A stretch of 64,000 bases of DNA from Alteromonadaceae bacterium 2753L.S.0a.02. GTDB lineage: Bacteria > Pseudomonadota > Gammaproteobacteria > Pseudomonadales > Cellvibrionaceae. The notes under the pieces are model-generated. The model made no database searches. It was not told where the DNA came from and saw only the letters and a list, made by a program, of their open reading frames with translations. Positions 1 through 8,428 of this stretch are shown in pieces. The translations under genes and the position numbers were made by a program. Each line of letters starts with the position of its first letter. The first letter of the stretch is position 1. The stretch spans positions 868,001-932,000 of the forward strand of contig VISH01000002.1 of NCBI GenBank assembly GCA_007827375.1. The letters are read 5' to 3'.

Positions 1-1
1 G

Positions 2-1267
2 CCGGTTATGGTGCGGGTTGAAGGTGAGGGCGCGCTGGAGTTTACTGCCAGTGAAGGCAATATCGAAAACCTGCATTTAAAAATATACGAACCACCGCGC
101 TTGTTCGAAAAATTTTTAGAAGGAGAAAATTACACCGAAGTACCAACCATGGCGGCACGTATTTGCGGCATTTGCCCCATTGCCTATCAAATGACATCCA
201 TTCGTGCGCTCGAACGCTTATTTGGTGTCGACCCCGGGCCTTGGGTACACGACATGCGTCGTGTTGTATATGCCGGAGAATGGCTGCAAAGCCATGCATT
301 GCATATTCACTTGTTGGCAACACCGGATTTTCTCGGGTATGACAATGCCATCGCAATGGCACAAGATCATCCCCAAACAGTGAAAAGGGGTATGAAATTG
401 CAGGCCTTGGGGAACGATTTATTGTCGTTGCTGGGAGGTCGTTCCGTGCACCCGATTGGTTTGCGGGTGGGTGGTTTCTATCGTGCTCCGGAAAAGCGGG
501 AGGTGGCAGACCTTGTTGATCGGCTCGAGGATGCCGTGGAGGACGCTATCGGCGTTGTGGAATGGACGGCGGGTTTGGATTTGCCGGTGGATAATCAAGC
601 ATTTAATTGCGTTGCCATTCGGCATCCCAACGAATACGGTATTAATGAAGGTGAATTGGTGTCGACGCAGGGCCAGAGGGTAAGCTTTGATAGCTATTCC
701 GAACGCTTCAAAGAGCACCAAGTGAAACACTCTACCGCGTTCTACTCCACATTGGATGGTGAAAGCTATTTTGTGGGGCCCTTAGCGCGTGTGAATTTAA
801 ACTTTACGCAGTTGCCAAAGGAAATTCAAAATTTGTGTAACGATTTAAATTTGAAATTCCCCAGCAACAATATGTTCGATAATGTGCGGGCGCGCGCGAT
901 TGAAAGTTATTACAGTGTGCTGGAAGCTCTGCGACTGCTCAGAGCTTATAAACGCCCGCGGCAAGCTTACGTTGATGTAACACCGAAGCCCGGTATTGCT
1001 CGCCATGCCACCGAAGCGCCCCGTGGAGTGATTTACCACGAGTTTAAAATCGACGGTAATGGTAAGGTACAAACGGCTTCTATGATTCCGCCCACCAGTC
1101 AAAATCAGGCGAGTATCGAAGCCAACCTGAAAAATGCTGTGTTGGAATACGGGCTCGATCATCCCGACGATGAATTGCGAATGCTGTGCGAAAAAATTAT
1201 TCGTAATTATGACCCCTGTATTTCCTGTTCAACGCATTTTTTAAATCTTACTGTGCACAGGAAATAG
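2..1267 (+). CDS. NiFe hydrogenase large (alpha) subunit, 5'-truncated by the window edge
   Basis: Catalytic subunit of a cytoplasmic NiFe hydrogenase, most like the group 3 (NAD(P)-linked) type, which interconverts H2 with protons and electrons. The N-terminal nickel ligands lie in RICGICP (Cys53 and Cys56, counting from the ATG at 8). The C-terminal ligands lie in DPCISCSTH (Cys404, Cys407), followed by a nine-residue tail of the kind removed by a maturation protease. Codons before the ATG at 8 continue in frame as P-V, giving the family's usual PVMVRVEGEG start, so the true start lies upstream of the window and the ATG at 8 is internal. A maturation protease gene follows after 56 bases. 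The exact subgroup cannot be settled without the small and diaphorase subunits, which would lie to the left. Confidence 0.93.
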   Translation, partial: PVMVRVEGEGALEFTASEGNIENLHLKIYEPPRLFEKFLEGENYTEVPTMAARICGICPIAYQMTSIRALERLFGVDPGPWVHDMRRVVYAGEWLQSHALHIHLLATPDFLGYDNAIAMAQDHPQTVKRGMKLQALGNDLLSLLGGRSVHPIGLRVGGFYRAPEKREVADLVDRLEDAVEDAIGVVEWTAGLDLPVDNQAFNCVAIRHPNEYGINEGELVSTQGQRVSFDSYSERFKEHQVKHSTAFYSTLDGESYFVGPLARVNLNFTQLPKEIQNLCNDLNLKFPSNNMFDNVRARAIESYYSVLEALRLLRAYKRPRQAYVDVTPKPGIARHATEAPRGVIYHEFKIDGNGKVQTASMIPPTSQNQASIEANLKNAVLEYGLDHPDDELRMLCEKIIRNYDPCISCSTHFLNLTVHRK

Positions 1268-1272
1268 CTCTG

Positions 1273-1306
1273 AACGTCAGGCGTTTGTGGTCGGACGTCT
1301 GACGTT
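1273..1306 (+). other. Intercistronic hairpin between hydrogenase and protease genes
   Basis: An 11-bp stem (1273-1283 with 1296-1306, one G-U pair) with a 12-base loop begins six bases after the hydrogenase stop codon. Only three Ts follow, so it is a weak terminator at best. It may attenuate transcription or protect the upstream message so that less protease than hydrogenase is made. Confidence 0.45.
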
Positions 1307-1323
1307 TATCCAGTATTGTCACA

Positions 1324-1788
1324 ATGTCTGAAATCTTGCTAAAAACACCGTCGCCCCTTTCACGCAGCACGCTGGTGGCAGGTTTTGGATCTCTCCACGG
1401 CGCTGATACGCTAGGTTGGCAGGTGCTTGATGGTTTAGCTGAAACACCAATAGCGGAAGTAACTTTGCGCAAATATCGCCACCCCTCTGCTGTCGTGGGC
1501 GAACTGGCCGCGTTTGACCGGGTGATTTTTGTGGATGCGCTGCGAAGCCGGGAGCACCCGCTTGGTACGGTTGTCGTGCTGAAAGCCGAGGATCTACCCG
1601 CGAGTAACGGGGTTTTATCGAGCCATGCTCAAGGATTAAATGATGCGATTGCACTGGCCTCGGTACTCGGGGTGTTACCTGCTCAGGCCCAGGTTTTGGG
1701 CTGCAATGTGTTGGGACGGGAGGAAGAGCCGGTGTCTGCATCCACCGTTAGCGAGTTGGTACAGCGTGTACTCAGTTGTTTTGACTAA
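1324..1788 (+). CDS. Hydrogenase maturation protease (HycI/HyaD family)
   Basis: A 154-aa endopeptidase of the family that removes the C-terminal tail of a NiFe hydrogenase large subunit once nickel is inserted. The N-terminus has the beta-strand and glycine turn of the family (VAGFGSLHGADTLGW) with the conserved acidic residue in GAD. The second metal-ligand region is seen as FVDALRS and the histidine region as SSHAQGLNDAIALA. The usual first motif GxGNxLxxDD is degenerate here (GFGSLHGAD). Its place directly after the large subunit, whose nine-residue tail it would cleave, supports the assignment. The length is normal for the family. Confidence 0.85.
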   Translation: MSEILLKTPSPLSRSTLVAGFGSLHGADTLGWQVLDGLAETPIAEVTLRKYRHPSAVVGELAAFDRVIFVDALRSREHPLGTVVVLKAEDLPASNGVLSSHAQGLNDAIALASVLGVLPAQAQVLGCNVLGREEEPVSASTVSELVQRVLSCFD

Positions 1789-1874
1789 AAATCAAACAGT
1801 TTTTGCCCGCCTGCCGGCATCTTAAGTTTCTCTGGTTTGATCCAACAAGACCTATTCTCGCCACGCACTCTTGC

Positions 1875-1880
1875 TATAAT
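1875..1880 (+). promoter_or_regulatory. Probable extended -10 promoter for pfkA
   Basis: A perfect TATAAT preceded by TGC (TGCTATAAT) forms an extended -10 element. I see no good -35 box at normal spacing. Transcription would begin near 1887, leaving a leader of about 165 bases before the pfkA start at 2055. Confidence 0.5.
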
Positions 1881-2054
1881 GGCGCCCCGGATGTATCTAC
1901 CATTTACTGCATCTTTGGAGTTACTGGGTATTCCCGCGCCAGGGGCCAGAGTTCCTTTTATAACCTACCTTTACCTTATAGCCGGCTGTGTAAGTTGCAG
2001 CCGAGCGTGACTAACTGCAATCAACAGCAGCAACTTCATAAACAGGAAACAGAC

Positions 2055-3017
2055 ATGGTAAACAAAATTGGTGTGTTAACCAGCGGTGGTGATGCCCCAG
2101 GCATGAATGCGGCGGTACGTGCAGTAGTGCGTTCTGGCTTGCATTACGGCATGGAGGTTTACGGCATCTACAATGGTTATCTTGGCCTGTATCGCAATGA
2201 AATTGAGAAAATGGACCGTCGTTCCGTTGCCGATTTGATCAATCGCGGCGGCACCTTTCTGGGGTCGGCACGCTTTCCCGAGTTTAAAGAGCAGGCTGTA
2301 CGCGAAGAAGCCATTAAAAATTTAAAAAAACACGGTATTGAGGCCTTGGTCGTGATTGGCGGCGATGGCTCCTATATGGGTGCGAAAAAGCTCACAGAGA
2401 TGGGTTTCCCCTGTATCGGCCTGCCGGGCACCATCGATAACGATGTCGCCGGTACCGACTATACCATCGGTTATTTCACCGCGCTAAATACCGTCCTGGA
2501 TTGCATCGATCGCCTGCGCGATACCTCCAGTTCGCACAAGCGAATTTCTGTGGTGGAAATTATGGGGCGCTATTGTGGCGATTTAACCATTTGGTCGGCG
2601 ATTGGGGCCGGAGCCGAATACGCAATTGTGCCGGAATTACCCTTCGACGAAGAAGGATTTTTGAAAGAGATGCGTGACCATGTAGGTCACGGTAAAAATC
2701 ACGCAATTGTGTGCATCACCGAAAAAATCACCGATATTACCCAGCTTGCGGACCGCATCGAAAAAGAAACCGGTTTGGAAACCCGTGCGACCGTGCTGGG
2801 GCATATTCAGCGTGGAGGTGCTCCAACCGCGTTCGATCGCATTCTGGCAAGCCGCATGGGGGCGTTTGCGGTAAAACTGTTGCAGGAAGGCCATGGTGGT
2901 CGCTGCGTAGGAATTCAGGCGAATGAGCTGGTGCATCACGACATTATTGATGCACTTGAAAATATGTCGCGTCCTTTCAAAACCTGTCTGCTGGATTTGG
3001 CACACCGTCTCGCGTAA
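2055..3017 (+). CDS. pfkA: 6-phosphofructokinase, ATP-type PfkA
   Basis: Phosphorylates fructose 6-phosphate to fructose 1,6-bisphosphate with ATP, the committing step of glycolysis. The 320-aa length matches bacterial PfkA. The N-terminal nucleotide loop (GVLTSGGDAPGMNAA), the GGDGSYMGA motif, the catalytic TIDND segment (PGTIDNDVAGTDYTIG) and the substrate motif VEIMGRYCGDL are all present. The reading frame stays open upstream to 1803, but the chosen ATG has an AGGAAA ribosome site and gives the family N-terminus. The GDG rather than GDD motif points to ATP rather than pyrophosphate as phosphate donor. The gene faces the sensor kinase on the opposite strand. Confidence 0.96.
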   Translation: MVNKIGVLTSGGDAPGMNAAVRAVVRSGLHYGMEVYGIYNGYLGLYRNEIEKMDRRSVADLINRGGTFLGSARFPEFKEQAVREEAIKNLKKHGIEALVVIGGDGSYMGAKKLTEMGFPCIGLPGTIDNDVAGTDYTIGYFTALNTVLDCIDRLRDTSSSHKRISVVEIMGRYCGDLTIWSAIGAGAEYAIVPELPFDEEGFLKEMRDHVGHGKNHAIVCITEKITDITQLADRIEKETGLETRATVLGHIQRGGAPTAFDRILASRMGAFAVKLLQEGHGGRCVGIQANELVHHDIIDALENMSRPFKTCLLDLAHRLA

Positions 3018-3028
3018 TGACAAACCGC

Positions 3029-3055
3029 TTGCAGCAGTGTTTTGCACTGCTGCAA
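3029..3055 (+). terminator. Hairpin downstream of pfkA
   Basis: A perfect 11-bp stem (3029-3039 with 3045-3055, loop TTTTG) lies 11 bases after the pfkA stop and between two convergent genes. It lacks a following run of Ts on either strand, so it may be a weak bidirectional terminator or an RNA 3'-end protector. Confidence 0.5.
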
Positions 3056-3101
3056 TGTGGCTTCCGACCTAGTCATTGTTTACAAAGCTGTTGTTGTTTA
3101 T

Positions 3102-6100
3102 TTAGCTGTTGGTCACATAGCTGAGGTGTACGGCGATTTTTGGTAAGAGTTGTGCGCGTGACACTGGCTTCAATAAAAAATCACTACCACCTGCCTGGTA
3201 AGCATCAGCAAGGTCTTTGTCTTGCGCATTGGCAGATATAAAAATGACCGGTAATTGCTGCGCGGAGTAGCGTTCGCGAATCTTTTTGCAGGTTTCCAGT
3301 CCAGACAACCCAGGCATAATCACATCCAACAACACCAAATTAATGCTGCTATTTTTTTCCAGCTCAGTTAACGCGTCACTGCCTGAAGCCGCTTCGATTA
3401 CCTGATAGTTGTGCAAGCTCACAATGCCCGCTAATACGGTGCGATTAACAGTGTCGTCATCCACGATAAGCACGGTGAGTTGCTGTGCGTTAGACGGTGG
3501 TATGAGATTGAGTTTACTGGCTTCCACCATATGACGTTGATCGTAAATAGTTTGTGTAGCTTCAGAGAGGCTTTGCGTGATTTTTTCTTTTATCAGTGGG
3601 TTTGTTATTCCCTTGGGGCGTGGCGCAGACACCTTGCTTTTGTCTTGGACCAGGGGCAAATCAATGACAAACTCAGAGCCTTTACCGAAAACAGATGTTA
3701 CGCTGATTTTCCCCTGATGAAGTTCAATCAGTTTCTTGCACACAGTTAATCCCAGGCCGGACCCGGCAGGTTGTACCCAGTCATCCCCTTTGTCGGTTTT
3801 GTGGAAGGGCATAAAAATGGATTCCAGGTCTTCTTCGACGATGCCAACGCCGCTGTCTTCAACCGAGAGTCGCACTCGTTGGTTACGGATTTCTGCACTG
3901 ATGGTGATAAAGCCCTCGCTGGTGTATTTAATCGCGTTGCCAATAAGGTTGATCAGCACCTGCTGGAGCCTATATTCATCGCCTTCAACATGAGGCATGT
4001 GAACTGATAGCGCATTGACAATTGTGAGGGGCTTCCCCTGAGCCAGTGGTTCCAGTTGGTTAATAACCGATTGACACAGCAAATATAAGTCTACCGATTG
4101 CAGGTGTAATTCAAGGCGACGGTTGGCGAGTTTTGAATAATCGAGAATATCGCTAATTAAATTGGAAAGGCGGCGTCCGCTGGTGGCGATGGTGTGCAGT
4201 TTTTGCAGAGTAGCATTGTTAAGTTCGGATGCGTTGTCGGCGATAAGAGCTTCCGCCAGGCCAATCATACCGTTAAGTGGCGCGCGCAATTCATGTGAGG
4301 TATTTGCTAAAAATTCATCTTTTATTTTATCGAGCGTTTTTAAGCGACGGTTGGCAACTCGTTCTCGGAGGTACGCGCGGCGATTGATGAAAAAACGATA
4401 TAGCAGGGCAATTACAGCTGCGCTTAACAGCAGGTAACCTGCTATGGCCCAGGTGCTGAGCCATAGCGGCGGTAATACAGTAAGTTTTAATACTCTAGGT
4501 TTGCCAGACCAAACACCATCGGCATTCGCGGCTTTCACCTGCAACTCGTAGTTGCCCGTGTCCAAGTTGGTATAGGTGGCGGTGCGCGAGTTTTGCAGTT
4601 GTACCCAATCATTATCGAAACCTTTCAACCAATAGGCATAGCGGTTTTCACTCGCGGAGGAATAACTCAGCGCGGTAAATTCAAACGATATCATGTTGTC
4701 CTGGTGGGCAACCGTAACATGTTCTGTGGTTTCAATGGTTTGCGTGAGCGGCGAATCTTCCTGACGGTAGTCTATGGGCTTGTTAAAAATTCGAAATTCG
4801 GTGATGTAAACCGGAGGGGGCTTGGAATCGATCTTGAGTTTTTCAGGGTCGAACAACACAAAGCCTTTGGTGTTACCAAAAAACAGTCGACCATCAGAAA
4901 GTTTCTGCGGCGTATTTCGATTGAATAAATTGCCTGATAGGCCATGTTTTTTATCAAAATGTCGCACGTGGCCGGTGTCTGGGTCGAATTGGCTTAAGCC
5001 CTGCTGGCTGCTCAGCCAAAGGACACCATTATTGTCTTCGATAATGCCGCTGATAACGTTGTCGGGTAATCCCTGTTCGGTACCAAAGGTATTGAATTTA
5101 CCGGTACTTGGGTCGAATTGGTTTAGCCCGCCACCGTGGGTACCCACCCAAATCCGTTGCTTACTGTCTTGAAACAGCGCAATCACAAAATCGTTGCTGA
5201 GCGAGCGTGGGTCGCCTTCTGTATGTTGATGTCGGTGAAAGCGGTGGCTCTCGGGGTTCAGTTCGAAGAGCCCGCGGCTTGAGCCCACCCAGATACGCCC
5301 GTTATTGTCTTCAAGCAGTGCACGGGTATAGAGCAATAAATCGCCTTCCATCTGATCCTGGCGTGGCAGAAAACGCTCGAAGTTATCTTTCTCCGGGTTG
5401 TAGCGGTTGACACCGGCTTCGGTGCCGATCCAAATCTGCCCAGTGTGATCCTGCATTAACGCCCAGGGTTCTTTGCCTAACAGGGAATCTGATTTTTCAG
5501 GTACCTGTGTGTAATTTTTAAAGTTGCCGTTAGGCAGCCGCTTATTCAAGCCTCCTGACCATACACCAACCCAGAGAGCTTTGTTGTTATCCTCGAGTAC
5601 CGAGAGAATGGTGTCGCCACTAATGCTTGTCGAGATATCGGGGTTGTGACGAAAGTGTTGGAATTGTCGCGTGGTCGGGTCAAACTCATTTAAACCATAT
5701 GCGGTTCCGATCCAGAGTTTGCCATTGCTTTGCAATTCCGATGCGATTACACCACCATCGGTGATACTGTTGTCGGGGTTTTTTGGCGCGTGTTCGAAGT
5801 TCTCGAATGCGGTTGCTTTGCGATCGATGCGGTCAACGCCCGAGGGGAAAAAACCTGCCCAGACTTCACCGCTGCGGTCGATGAACAAGCTGGTAACCGC
5901 AAAATTTCCCGGTGAACGTTCCACTGATTTTTTATGGCTGTGGCGGTGGTACTCGAGGGTTTTCAAATCAACAAGAGTGAGTGCGCCACCGTCGCCTATC
6001 AGCAGATGGTCGTTGGCGTCTTCGGCGAAATCCCAAACGGTGAGTGAAGGTTCGCTGGCGTCGCTGTCGTGGCTAAAAGGGGTGAATCGGCCCATGGCGG

Positions 6101-6896
6101 TATCACGTCGAAATACACCCCCGCCGTAGGTTCCGACCCACACTACGCCCAGGCTGTCGACAAAAACCCGGCGTACATCGCGATGCATTTCACCATTGGC
6201 GTCACGCAATTGTTCATCGAAATATTCGAAAGTATGGTTGCTGTAATCCAGGCGGCAAACGCCTTGCCTGTTGGTGGCCACCCAGAGGCCGCCGGTTTCA
6301 TCTTCGTGCAATGACCAAACTATTTCATCATTGCTACTGTCGTTGCCCACGCCACGCAAGGGGTAGCGGATGTATGCGTAGTTATCCCGGTCAAATGAAA
6401 TTAAACCACCGCGGGTACCCAACCAAAAACTGCCGCGGCTATCTTCAAAAATAGTTCGTATATCGTCGCTGCTGGAGTTGCTGTTTCGTTCGTTGGGATG
6501 GAAGAAGGATTCGAAATCGTCGTGCTGGGGGCGGTAGCGATTTAAGCCGTGTTCGGTGGCGATCCAAAGGTCCCCCCGAGTATCCAATATCAGGCTATTA
6601 ATCACATTGTGACTAATCGTACCGGGCTTTTGTTCGCTGTGCCTGTAAATTTTAAGACGGTATCCGTCGAAGCGCGCCAAGCCGTTGGAACCGCCGAACC
6701 AGATAAATCCAGCTGCGTCCTGTGCGATTCCATTGATGTAGCCAATTTGCTGTATGCTATCGGGCAAAATGTGCTCGAATGAGAGATTCGCAAGCGGACC
6801 ACTATCGTCGTTCGCGCAATGCACCAGCGCCGCGAAACCGCTAAGCAGACCGATAAACACACACCGTAGAATTAATGTTGTGGACTGGGTAAGCAT
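3102..6896 (-). CDS. Hybrid sensor histidine kinase with two-component-regulator beta-propellers
   Basis: A 1264-aa membrane sensor. After a signal segment (LILRCVFIGLLSGFAALVHC) come many repeats of about 45 residues with the DxxGxxWxGT pattern (two propellers of the Reg_prop class), then a Y_Y_Y domain (YRQEDS... YTNLDTGNYELQVKAANADG), one membrane helix, a HisKA domain with phospho-accepting His868 in SHELRAPLNG, an HATPase domain with the GSGLGLTVCKKL loop, and a receiver domain with Asp1191 in LLDVIMPG. There is no DNA-binding domain, unlike Bacteroidetes hybrid systems of similar build, so phosphate must pass to another protein. The frame also allows a TTG start four codons upstream (6908); the ATG at 6896 was preferred. 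In the family the propeller often senses polysaccharide fragments; the ligand here is unknown. Confidence 0.92.
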   Translation of the reverse strand: MLTQSTTLILRCVFIGLLSGFAALVHCANDDSGPLANLSFEHILPDSIQQIGYINGIAQDAAGFIWFGGSNGLARFDGYRLKIYRHSEQKPGTISHNVINSLILDTRGDLWIATEHGLNRYRPQHDDFESFFHPNERNSNSSSDDIRTIFEDSRGSFWLGTRGGLISFDRDNYAYIRYPLRGVGNDSSNDEIVWSLHEDETGGLWVATNRQGVCRLDYSNHTFEYFDEQLRDANGEMHRDVRRVFVDSLGVVWVGTYGGGVFRRDTAMGRFTPFSHDSDASEPSLTVWDFAEDANDHLLIGDGGALTLVDLKTLEYHRHSHKKSVERSPGNFAVTSLFIDRSGEVWAGFFPSGVDRIDRKATAFENFEHAPKNPDNSITDGGVIASELQSNGKLWIGTAYGLNEFDPTTRQFQHFRHNPDISTSISGDTILSVLEDNNKALWVGVWSGGLNKRLPNGNFKNYTQVPEKSDSLLGKEPWALMQDHTGQIWIGTEAGVNRYNPEKDNFERFLPRQDQMEGDLLLYTRALLEDNNGRIWVGSSRGLFELNPESHRFHRHQHTEGDPRSLSNDFVIALFQDSKQRIWVGTHGGGLNQFDPSTGKFNTFGTEQGLPDNVISGIIEDNNGVLWLSSQQGLSQFDPDTGHVRHFDKKHGLSGNLFNRNTPQKLSDGRLFFGNTKGFVLFDPEKLKIDSKPPPVYITEFRIFNKPIDYRQEDSPLTQTIETTEHVTVAHQDNMISFEFTALSYSSASENRYAYWLKGFDNDWVQLQNSRTATYTNLDTGNYELQVKAANADGVWSGKPRVLKLTVLPPLWLSTWAIAGYLLLSAAVIALLYRFFINRRAYLRERVANRRLKTLDKIKDEFLANTSHELRAPLNGMIGLAEALIADNASELNNATLQKLHTIATSGRRLSNLISDILDYSKLANRRLELHLQSVDLYLLCQSVINQLEPLAQGKPLTIVNALSVHMPHVEGDEYRLQQVLINLIGNAIKYTSEGFITISAEIRNQRVRLSVEDSGVGIVEEDLESIFMPFHKTDKGDDWVQPAGSGLGLTVCKKLIELHQGKISVTSVFGKGSEFVIDLPLVQDKSKVSAPRPKGITNPLIKEKITQSLSEATQTIYDQRHMVEASKLNLIPPSNAQQLTVLIVDDDTVNRTVLAGIVSLHNYQVIEAASGSDALTELEKNSSINLVLLDVIMPGLSGLETCKKIRERYSAQQLPVIFISANAQDKDLADAYQAGGSDFLLKPVSRAQLLPKIAVHLSYVTNS

Positions 6897-6993
6897 GCGC
6901 TTTTTCAAAGAATATAGAGCCAGAGTAAAGTGTAGTCGTCAATGGCGAGCTTTTCCGATTTTCGTCGCCCCGTTTCAGAGTTAAGGAGTAATT

Positions 6994-7368
6994 ATGACAA
7001 CCGCAACACCACCTGATTTCGAAAATTTGGAGCAACTGCGCCAATACTTACTTGGTTACGCTGAATGTCGCGACTGGCAGCAATTTCATTCTCCGAAAAA
7101 TTTGGTCATGGCGTTGAGTGTTGAAGCCTCTGAATTGCTTGAGCTCTTTCAATGGTTAACGCCTGAACAATCCCATAAATTACCGCAAAACACTCGATGT
7201 GCGGTTCAGCAGGAAATGGCCGATGTATTTATGTATCTGGTGCGCCTAGCCGATGTGTTGGAGGTGGATTTGTTACAAGCCTGCCGTGAAAAAGCCGCGC
7301 TGAATGAAACCCGCTATCCCGCAGATAAAGTACGAGGTAGTGCAAAAAAATATACCGAGTACGAATGA
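6994..7368 (+). CDS. MazG-like nucleotide pyrophosphohydrolase (dCTPase/RS21-C6 type)
   Basis: A small 124-aa all-alpha pyrophosphohydrolase that would hydrolyse non-canonical or surplus dNTPs to the monophosphate and pyrophosphate. The Mg-binding motifs are visible: VEASELLELFQW carries the first acidic helix (ExxEL) and EMADVFMYLVRLAD the ExxD helix. The C-terminal KxxxNxxRYPxxKxxGxxxKY pattern is also typical. An AAGGAG ribosome site sits six bases before the ATG. It stands alone, divergent from the sensor kinase. Substrate choice cannot be read from the sequence. Confidence 0.88.
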   Translation: MTTATPPDFENLEQLRQYLLGYAECRDWQQFHSPKNLVMALSVEASELLELFQWLTPEQSHKLPQNTRCAVQQEMADVFMYLVRLADVLEVDLLQACREKAALNETRYPADKVRGSAKKYTEYE

Positions 7369-7422
7369 AATTACATTTACCAGGAATGCGCTGATAATCC
7401 AATGCCTGAACCAAAGTACGAT

Positions 7423-8316
7423 TTATTTATCCAGTGAATACCAAAGCTCTTTGCGATGAAGTGGCGTGTGAGGTGGTAACAGCGGGTTGCTGAGATCAAT
7501 CATTTTTCGGCTGTCGAGATGCGCGCGTTCGAGGTGGCTGCTGAAAGTGCGATAAAATAACGCATCGAAGGAACCATCCGCGACTGCTGCATTGAGCCCT
7601 TGCTCAACCAGTGCCGCAAGTGTGGTATTTGCTTTGCTCACAAAGAAATAATAAGCGGCTGGATACCTTAAAACCAGTGTCTTTTCCACCACAACGTTGG
7701 GACTAATATTGGTGTCGTTTTCATTCCAAATTTCAGTAACGCTACGAGGGAAAAAATCGGCTTGTCGGGAATCCAGTAATCGGTACAGACTCAGCCAGTC
7801 GAGAGATGTTCGCAGATTAAAGCCATTGCTCACGAGAACACTGGTATCCGGCCAATCCAAACCGTGCACAACTTTCTTGGTTTTAAGGTCGCCCAATTGC
7901 GAAATGTTGGCGAATTCCTGAAGGCTTTTTTTATGCACCAGAAGCAAACGCCAACCTATCAAGCCCTTAAACAAAGGTATTCGAATGGGCAGCAGGCCTT
8001 CTTCGTGGCGATTATTGGTCATTAGCCAATGAATGTCGTAACGCCCTGCGTGCAGGTATTTGTTGCTGCGGGTTTCACTCATTGGGGGCAATATTAGGGG
8101 CTTTAATACATATTCCTGGCCCGTTTTATCAAGCGCGAGCTTCAAAACTTCGAGAAAATAACCGTCCCGCTGCTTGAAATAGGCGTTGCTGGAAGTGGGA
8201 TGTGTGATTTCCAAAACACCGCTTTTGTTATATTGCAATGCATGGCCGGGCGCAGAAAGCAGGCAGGTGAGAACCCCAAGCGTGATTACCCAATTACGCC
8301 ACCCCAACTGCCACAT
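7423..8316 (-). CDS. Orphan periplasmic solute-binding-like protein (SBP_bac_3 type), paralogue 1
   Basis: An exported 297-aa protein with an N-terminal signal peptide (WVITLGVLTCLLSAPGHA) and the fold pattern of amino-acid-type binding proteins. It shares three blocks with two other proteins in this window: P-x-R/K-GL-x-x-W/Y-RLLLV (residues of LPIRIPLFKGLIGWRLLLV), a DFFPR block (RQADFFPRSVTEIW) and YPAAYYFFV...GSFDALF near the end. No permease or ATPase gene is nearby, so it is more likely a sensor or signalling partner than a transporter part. The start chosen is the ATG at 8316; a TTG four codons upstream has a closer GGAGG. The upstream co-directional neighbour is the GGDEF protein, 112 bases away. 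Confidence 0.75.
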   Translation of the reverse strand: MWQLGWRNWVITLGVLTCLLSAPGHALQYNKSGVLEITHPTSSNAYFKQRDGYFLEVLKLALDKTGQEYVLKPLILPPMSETRSNKYLHAGRYDIHWLMTNNRHEEGLLPIRIPLFKGLIGWRLLLVHKKSLQEFANISQLGDLKTKKVVHGLDWPDTSVLVSNGFNLRTSLDWLSLYRLLDSRQADFFPRSVTEIWNENDTNISPNVVVEKTLVLRYPAAYYFFVSKANTTLAALVEQGLNAAVADGSFDALFYRTFSSHLERAHLDSRKMIDLSNPLLPPHTPLHRKELWYSLDK

Positions 8317-8428
8317 ACCGCTTGTCAAACTGCCTCCAAAAAAAGTGCTGCAGTTCTAAGTATAGACAGCGTATCTAGCTAATAAGGTGCTCTAAAAGGG
8401 TTGTTTTTATAACTATTAGGAGTAGGGA

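Noticed and set aside
1803..2054. In-frame extension of the phosphofructokinase upstream of 2055
   Set aside because: The extension lacks homology, contains the promoter, and the ATG at 2055 has its own ribosome site and the exact family N-terminus.
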